A stretch of 10,631 nt of DNA from Phoronis ovalis (Eukaryota > Phoronida > Phoronidae), in assembly GCA_028565635.1 (NCBI GenBank), contig JAOXYB010061590.1, positions 1 through 10,631 of the forward strand. Reading direction: 5' to 3'. Positions 1 to 9,000 of this stretch are shown here, one piece after another; positions within the stretch are counted from its first letter, which is position 1; each line of letters opens with the position of its first letter. A model generated the notes under the pieces. The model was not told the origin of the DNA. It saw only the letters and a program-made list of their open reading frames with translations, and searched no databases. Made by a program: the position numbers and the translations under genes.

Positions 1-47
1 TCACTTCCGCACTTGAAACAGATACATACAGTACTAGTATTGTACGT
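1..47 (+). CDS. EML gene, exon 1 of window (partial, HELP beta strand before VYGYRG)
   Basis: The frame is open from base 1 and reads SLPHLKQIHTVLVLY, ending with GT, the first two bases of a Val codon, before a strong donor (gtaagt at 48-53). Joining to the C at 122 gives Val and completes VYGYRG. In EML proteins an LP..(K)LxLxWV stretch comes just before this motif, and LP...VLVLYV fits that position loosely. The match is short, so the call rests on phase, donor and position rather than similarity. The exon continues upstream of the window. Confidence 0.65.
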
Positions 48-3000
48 GTAAGTCGTCATGCTAAAAGACATAGTTTTCCAATCAGGCTCATGGATTGTCA
101 TTTTATGTTTTCTTGTTACAGCTATGGTTACCGTGGCAACGATTGTAGGATGAACATTCATATATTATCTAGTGGAGAGATTTCATATTTTATTGGTCAC
201 GTCATCATTCTGTATAACAAGGAGCATCATTTTCAAAGACATTACAGAGAGCACACTGATGATATTAAATGGTAAATGTAAAAAGTTTAAAAATCGAAAC
301 TCCTATGTCTCAATAGTATCTCTGTGTAACTGCAGCACGAAACTGGACACGTTTCATGTTTTACACAGGTTTTTTTCTGTTTTTTTTTAAGTATGGCTGT
401 GCATTCAAACGGTACCACAATCGCAACGGGACAGATGTCTGGAAAAATCAGAACAGACGGAAATACTGTGAGTGAAAAGAATAAATGAGAATTACCAAAC
501 TGTAAAGCTGAAAAATATTTATATGGTAGCGTGGCCGAGCGGTCTAAGGCGCTGGTTTAAGGCACCAGTCTCTTCGGAGGCGTGGGTTCGAATCCCACCG
601 CTGCCATCTATCTTTTTACAAATTTTACAATTTAACAACAAATCAACAATTATTAAAGTACTCTGTATAATTTTTTCAGCTCAGATAAAGATAAAAATGT
701 AAATAATACCTTATATTTATAACTCTTTTCAAAGCACGTAGAGAGCGATACAATATCATGTAGCATGTTAACATCATTATCACTTTTCTTCAGGCGCATA
801 TTCGTATATGGCGGGCAGACACATTACAAACGGTTCATGTACTGGGAATAGGTGTTTTTGAAAAATCCGTTGCTTGCTTGGCGTTTGCAAGAACAAAGGT
901 AAGAAACTGATTTACAGCATGATCCGATATCACGTGGACATTTTTAATATAATCGAAAACACGTACGATCACAAACATTTCTGTTTAACTAATTAAACCT
1001 GCTGCATTCAAATGTTGTTTTAAAAGAAGTTGAAAAAAATTGGCAGAAGTTTTGTATTTTTCAAATGTATAGCGATTTGTCTAAGCTATTTCTATTTTGT
1101 GCTTAGTATCTAGCAAAAAAGGAGATTTTTTTTGGATTTCTCGAAAAACTAATCCAGCGTACGGACTGTAAAGTTTCCCTATTATATTCAACTAACGACA
1201 TAACAAAACCAAAAACACCGGAGATTTTATTATATTTGTCTGACCTATTCCAAGATGACTAGCAGACTGCATACTGTTGAAATACTGTTTAAACATGAGT
1301 AGTATTAACTAGCGACTGTAATTATAAACATAAATCAATTTTGAAAAGTTGACTTCGGAAAACGTTCTCGGTGAACTGTAGATTAGTTTCATTTTTTGAA
1401 ACATTGTAAATTTTGGAAGCACGTACATGTACATAAAAGCGATACTGCATACTAGTTAATTGTTTAACATGAACTTCATTTAAATTACAAACAGGATGAA
1501 AAGGTATATTTTAATAAGTTTTTATTTCACTCTACTCGCACTACTGCTTAATACGGACTTACAACGTTACAATCTGCTTAATAAACGTATACTTAAGCGA
1601 ATGTTTACTGCTTATAGCATGGCCAACTTAAAAAAACTGTTCGTTAATGTTGTTTGATACGTATTTGTTATTGTGGGGTCTGTCATACACTGCTATAAAC
1701 TTTTACAATTTGTTTTATTAAATATTATCGATTTCAATTCAACATAATATTCTTTTACTCATCATCCTTTTTCAAGCTCTCTGCTAGGAACACTTATATG
1801 GATAACAACGCTGTCAGAAATTTGCAGGTGCTTTTTCGTTGTGACACATCTAGCTATCTAGCTAATTAGCATGTAGGATAGTTTTGTAGACACCACAAAA
1901 GTGCATGCAAGCTACAGTTTGCGTTTAGCATTGAAGTAGCCTAAGGGAGCTCTACATGTATATTGTAATTATATCGAGATGAAATTTGTAGACTGGTAAT
2001 ATGCAGGCACATATAATATGGGTTGTCCCAGTAGGGCGGATACAGAAATGTATAACTGAGAGGCCTGGTAATAAGGAAACAAAAAGGAACACTTTTCCAA
2101 CTTATTTGAAGCATTTTCTGAGGTTTCAAAAATAATGGTACAGTCAAAAAAAAGTGCTGCACATCACAAAAATATTGGTGCATCCAACAATAAAAATGAC
2201 AAGCATCACATTTGATGTAAAGGTATTCTATTTAGTTTTCTTAAATACAGCAGAAAGGCTGATATTCTAAAAAGGGTTTGTTCCACATTGTTCATCCGCT
2301 ATACTCGTCATTCTTAAACAACACTGTGCGACTTTCGTAATTATTCAGCTAAATTCTTTTTAAATTAATTATAATACATCATTATGCTGGTCAATGTGTA
2401 GGCATAATGTAAAACTACGATGCATAAGTTTAAATTTCATTTTTATTAATAAAACAACCTTTTTGTTTAAATTAACGGATGGAATATTACAATATAAACA
2501 TATACTTCATACTAAAACTAAGAATATTATCATAACTACTAGTACTCATCCATATCTACTTGGCCTCTCTTTCAAATTCAGGATCGTCTCGTTGCCATTG
2601 ACAATAGTCCAGACCACACCATGGTTGTCTGGGATACACTAAGTGGAAAACAAATCGGTAACACTGTGGTGAGTATTGTGAAGGCGCTTTATGAACGTTC
2701 AATATATACAATTGAATAAACTGTGTCCCGACATAAAGTACTTAGTAGTTTTAAGGAAGAAAACTGTACTCAAATGTTAGTTACTCTGTCTTGTCGTTTT
2801 CGTCTTTTAAATTTGTATCTAATAAATTTCATATAGCTAAAAAGAAAAATCGGGATTCGGACAAAAACAATTCTTGTATGGTGTATTATAATTAAATATT
2901 CAAAGCATTCCCTACTGTTCGGATAAATCATGGCGCATACTGGCGTAATCGGGTTACTACCATTCAATATTCTATAATAGTCTTATTTCGTTTTAGCTGG

Positions 3001-6000
3001 AAACTGAGACAGTTTGTGGAGTTGATTTCAATCCGAAGAATCCTGACCTTATCGTTACCATTGGTAAGGAACATTTGGTGTGGTGGAAGCTAGATGGCGA
3101 TAGTGGAGTAATCGAAATGCATATGAAAGCAGATTACGAGGTATGATCAGTACGATAATTCTGTAAGAATAACAGAAGTGTTACGATACTACACAAGACA
3201 TTCACATAGCTGCCCATGTACCAATTTTTATATTGCGATGCTAGCCTTTTTAAAATGTTGCTTCATTTCTAGGCTAGAATACTAATGTTTCTGTATAGCT
3301 ACTGTCAGCTAGTACGCAAATGAAAACTGAATTTTGTTTTAGCAATTGTTTGTTATAAAGAGTTCTTGTGTTTATTTTAGAAACATTTAAGAGCAAAATA
3401 CATCATCTGTATGATGCATAACGAGAGGGGGGATTTGATCACTGGCGATTCAAATGGCACTATTTATGTATGGCCAAATGGAGGCAACACGATTGGCAAT
3501 TTGGTAAAACATGCACATGACGTAAGTTGTACAAATAATTGCAATAATTAATATTGTGGAACTGGTTTTCGTAAACAGTATTAAAACATCTTAGTCGGTA
3601 GAATTCGAATTCACATGTACGTGATAAATGTCTTATCTATTGTATTAGCCACTAGGCGACCACTACTGCTGTTGATAATGCGTGGTGCTGACGGTTAGTT
3701 TACAAAAATACAATTCACATTTTGCAAGCAACACCGTATTTTAATGGTATCACATTTTATATTTTTTACTGCTAGCTGTAAAATAAATAGTTTCAATACC
3801 TTTGCTGTTATTTGACAGTCTTTTTGTATTAATTTGTAGGGTCCAGTATTTTGTCTCCTTGTTACTCGTGGAACACTGTTATCCGGTGGTAGGGACAGCA
3901 TGATTTACACATGGACTTGGAATAAGAACATGGATGCTGCTGGATCTTTCCAGATTCCAAAAACAGAGGGCGGAGTTCGAATGCTAACTCTGTACAAGTG
4001 CAGCATGCTAATTGGAACGACGATGAATTCCATGTTGTCATTGGCATTGCCAGAAGAAGGCCCGCCATTGCAAGAAATCTCATTGGATGATACACCAGTT
4101 ACGCAGGTAAACATTGCGAATGACACTGGTTAAATTATTAAAACTAAACATACAGCTGTACATGTGTAAGAGCCTCGGGGGCACATTGGTCAAAGGATGG
4201 GTCCATATTAAGAAACAAAAAATCGTGTAAAAAGGGATATTTTTTGCAATCAGGCACGTAACGTGCATTCTGCGTAAAGAGGATACATTTAGCTACATAT
4301 TGCATTGGCAAATAGGGTGTTGTTTTTAGAATACAGGTCATCCAAAGAGTACAATGTTTTTCACCATCAGGTACAGATCTATGCTGGTTAAAGAGGGTAT
4401 ATTTTCACCGTCACATGCGAATAATCAGGCAGCTTAACCAGGGCGGCGACATGTTTACTTATCGGATGATTTTTACTTAGTGAGGTCTGCCAAAGTGTCT
4501 CTTAAACCCGCAAGGCTTCGAAAGGGGTGCTTTTTTGGCGGGCTATATACGCGTTTAGGGCCTTTTTAGTTAAAACCCAAGTTCGCACTTATGGACCCAC
4601 CTGCTACATAAATGACCCCCGGGATATGTGCTGACATTATTGGTTATTATCATCACGTCGTAGTTCAGGGGGGGGGGTAATTATGCAATATATATATATG
4701 TTTGAATTGAATTAAAGGAAAATTTTAAGAGTCATCCGTCGGAACGCGCAGGGATCGTCTCTTCAGTCCGCGTACACTTCATCCTCCAAGTATCTTCTAA
4801 ATAGAAGAACACATGCCCACGGCATTGCGAAGATGGATGCTATAGTATGCAAAGTATATTGAAAATATAGCTTTCATTCAATTTCAGTTTTCTAGTTGGA
4901 TTTGTAGGTAAATGGGCATCTATTTGGGGAAAATGACTCTGTCGTTTTATATTATTATTTTTCCCCGCTAGATGTCGCCTATTTTAATAAACATTTAGAG
5001 TGAAAGAAAAAATGCTAAGAAAAGACAAAAAAATATATGTACGAAAGTAAGAAACATGCCGTGCTATTATTATACAAAAAAAAAACATGCAAAGCTATTT
5101 TAAGAAGTTTAAAGCTGAGCTCTTCTACTGTCTGATAGAATGATCCATGGTACTTCACAAGTAAATGAAAACCTTTTATGTTCAAGGGCCACTTTGATGA
5201 TCTCCGATCCATTGTACCAGTCAAATGTGATCGACCTGGTGTATTTTTCTCGGCTGGCTATGACGGCATAATGTGCATGTTCGACAGCACGTCCAGAGAA
5301 TGTGTATGGAAGTGTATCATGAAGGTGCGTACATACAATCCCATTTGGTCTAGTGGTTAGGATTCCTGGCTTTCACCCAGGCGGCCCGGGTTCGATTCCC
5401 GGAGTGGGAAGTTGCTTTTTCAAACTTTTTTGGAAAATATTGTAATATAGTTTCCGCGTAAGACTTGCTTATTCAGGAAAAACAAAAACTTATAATTGTG
5501 TAGATAAACTAATAGATAATAATATTATGACTGTCATTAAATTTTTCACGTTGACTGACCTTATCGATAACGCAACTTAATATTCTAAGAAAAAAAAACG
5601 GTTAAAGAGTGCTAATCACTGCAGTAGATTCAGTGAATTTTACATGTGGTCGGATTCTTAGAAAATAGAAATGATATCAGATAAACACTGAAATAACAAT
5701 TGCGTATCTAAGTAATTAAAAAAAATATTATATTTCCCGGCACGTTTGGCCTGATGTAACCACTTGTGCGTGAAACTAGTATAGTAAATGCTTGCTTCTT
5801 TTTTTTATCTCAGAATACTCGTATTATGTGCGCAGACGTTAGTGTTAATGCACAGTTTCTTTTACTGGGCACTAAAGATGGAAGGTAAGTGATGTAACAT
5901 TTTAAAATATTTGTATTTGCAACATAGTTTGATAATTTCATATAAAACCACGATGAAACAAATAAAATTACCTGATAGTAAGACGTTTGAAGTTTTGCTT

Positions 6001-9000
6001 TCTTAGAACTTTTGAAAAACGTTTGAAGGGGATGCTTCTATTGAGTTATTTTATTTTTGTGGATACAAGCTTGTGTTAGGTACGGTTAATGAAAATGGAA
6101 AGCCAAAAATTCACTATTCTCATTAATAAATCGACCATTCATGTATCACACGCTCTTTTTTTATAATCATTCCCGATGCAGTATTCAAATTCATAAGCAT
6201 CTGTTTGCACTGTTTTCAGGATCGAGCCTAATTCAATTAAATTGCACAACAACATTTATCAACCGAAGTTTTGAATTTGAACCTTCAGTTTTAGTTTTAT
6301 GAACTATAAGTAAATGTAAAACAACCTTATGTATAGCCTTATCGGACGTTTTTGCTGTAACATACGTAACAAATACATGTAGGTTAGGGCAATATCTGAT
6401 TTTGTAAAGTTAAGAGAAGGTACGTCCTCGTTGAAGTTAAATCAACTGCCGAAGATCGACACATCACTTTGTTATATCTTTTTTGATACTGATGCAACCG
6501 ACTTTAGCAAATGCATTTTAGCTCGATAGTTAGACCCGGGTCTTATATTCGAACGTCAGACCAGGGACTACTATCACGGCAATACGGTACGCAAACTAAA
6601 GTACCTGTAAGATTCTAACAGTTACACCGCCAAGTTAAATGTGCGTATGTTTCGAGAAAAGATAAAATTTAAACTAAAAGAAATAATAACTTAATCGCAA
6701 ACAATTTATTGAAATGTGACTTTTTTTCCTGCAGCTTGGTGATTTTGGAAAACACAGTTAATGGTGCTGAGGAAATCATAAAATTTAAATGTGGAAAGGA
6801 TCGTGTGACACAAGTCAAATTTTCACCGGGTATGTGATGAAAGTTACAGAGTTGTACCCAAATGCTTCAGTCAACAGAGACATAATAATCTTAGTTAATG
6901 ACGTTTTCCATGGTCTCATGATAGTCAATAACCAGCTTGCTAAATTAATATTAACATGCTTTAAACCGTTTTGTTTCAAAAATGTACCAACGTATATCCC
7001 GTCTGCTCATCATACACATAAGTCAATACAAACCATACCCCGTGTAATTACTTATTTCTTCGTCTTTAATTACGTATAAAATATGTCATTTTTATATTAC
7101 ATTACAGTATAGATATCCGTAGTATGCTTTCTTTTTGATATTTTCCTTATTTTTTGCGACCTATAGTCTTGATTTAATTAGACTCTAAATGAAGGGGGAA
7201 GCGTCATGTAAAATTCTGATTATTGCTTTCGACCCTGGATCAACAATCGATGGTAAAATGACACTTTCTTATTATACGACTGAAATTATAAGGACATTAT
7301 CGTTTATTATACAGATTATAAATGGGTGGCTGCTGGAAGCCATGACAGTTCTATATACATTTTTCATTTTCGAGACACTGATAACGGTGCAAAAATGTGG
7401 CAAGAAGCAGGCACGTGTAAGGTAAAGTTTCTACTTTTCATGTTCATACGTATCCGCTGTAAGAAGAAAAAATGCTATTGTCTTTTATTACTACACTGTA
7501 CGGTTAACTCTCCGTTCTCGAGTTTTTCTCTGTACGTATAAACGCTAGGTTTAAATAATCTACGCGTATTGTTGCTTATGAGAGTTCTTGCAAATTCAAG
7601 CTGTGTTTTTACAAATGCAGGGACACAAGAAGCCGATCAATGGACTAGACTGGTCACGTGATGTATTGAACGGATGCTACATTTTTAGAACAAGTTCATC
7701 ACAACTTGAATATTTCTTCTGTAAGTAAAAATTTGGAAAAACGTTTGAATGCTAAGCCAAAAATTCAATTTGTAACTTATTTACACGGCTATTCAAGTTC
7801 TTTTCATCATCGAAACTTGCATCAACATCCTCATCATTATCATTGCCATCATCATCATCACTGTCCTCATCGTCATCATCATCAACAGCTTCATCATCAT
7901 CTTCATCATCATCATCATCGTTTTCTTCACCATCGTCATCATCATCAATCATGGAGATCAACATGAACATCTTCATCGTTCATCATAGTTATTATTTAAC
8001 CAGCATAGTTACGGTCATTGCCCTACATACAGTCTTGCAGTTACTTAAAATCCTCATTTAGCAATATTTCTTCGTCTAATGTTTGTCTTTTCCACTTCAT
8101 ATTAATACAATTGCTAATAGATTCAACAGATCAAGGGTTCACAGGAAGCATCTGAACGTAATTGCTGTATTAGAGTTTTTTGCTCAATCCCATAAACCAA
8201 CACCGTCAATTGTTTAGATGTGCACGCACCTAAACATTCTTGTTAAATTTTGTACGTATTATTTTATACTTTACAGGGAATCCAACAAACTGCAGTCGCA
8301 TTGAAAATACAGAAGCCATCAAGGACGTTAAGTGGGCTTCAGATACAACAAGAATTAGTTACCACATAGCAGGTATAGTATGATCTACACTATTCAATCT
8401 GTATACTTTGAGAGGAAATAGTATGCGGAAATGACATGACAGAAATATTAATCGCTCGTTAGGCTAAAGATAAACGAGTGAAGACAAGTACAAAAAATGT
8501 TACCGTCGGCTAAATAGTGATAAAAGTAAAAATCATAACTGATATGTATAAAATATGAAAAAATTAGCACTGGACATGTAATATACAGGGTTATACCTCC
8601 GCACTCACGAACCTGTTTACTGCTATGGAACCTTTTTTCCGGGTTTCGCAACGAAATTCGTGCTACCTGAACCCATCATTTCCGCAGATTCGCGCAAGTT
8701 GCCAGGAACTTGAACTGATTTCCGAAGATTCGAACCTGTTGTTCGATCAATCTCCGGAAGTGCTGTTTGAAATCTAATACAGTAGGAAACAGATACGCAT
8801 ATACGGATTGACGGTTCCAATCCACGCTGGTCAGTTAGTTCTGATACGGTCTTCAATAAATCCGTACCTTCTCAGCTAGCGTCTGGGCTTAACCATAATC
8901 AACTTTTGTTTATTATCTCGAAAAGCAGAAGAACGATAATACCTTTTTTATTTACTTATAAAGTTTCGCGAAAGTCTTGACACCAATCAAAGTGCAGCTT

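Noticed and set aside
1941-2183. 80-codon minus-strand frame in intron 4
   Set aside because: It has no recognised domain and weak codon character. A decayed repeat is possible but cannot be shown here.
3862-4126. Minus-strand frames opposite exon 8
   Set aside because: They are antisense shadows of a well-supported coding exon.
6789-7079. 96-codon plus-strand frame across exon 11 and intron 11
   Set aside because: It uses a different frame from the EML gene, runs across a good splice donor and shows no family similarity.
7706-7966. Plus-strand His-rich reading frame and an overlapping Ser-rich one
   Set aside because: They are produced by the trinucleotide repeat in intron 13 and have no domain outside it.
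7752-7976. Minus-strand Asp/Glu-rich 74-codon frame
   Set aside because: It is translation of the (GAT)n complement. There is no promoter or splice evidence, and the non-repeat tail is featureless.
8448-8856. Two minus-strand frames over the intron 14 repeat region
   Set aside because: They lie across the minisatellite and AT-rich flanks, with no domain and no splice support.
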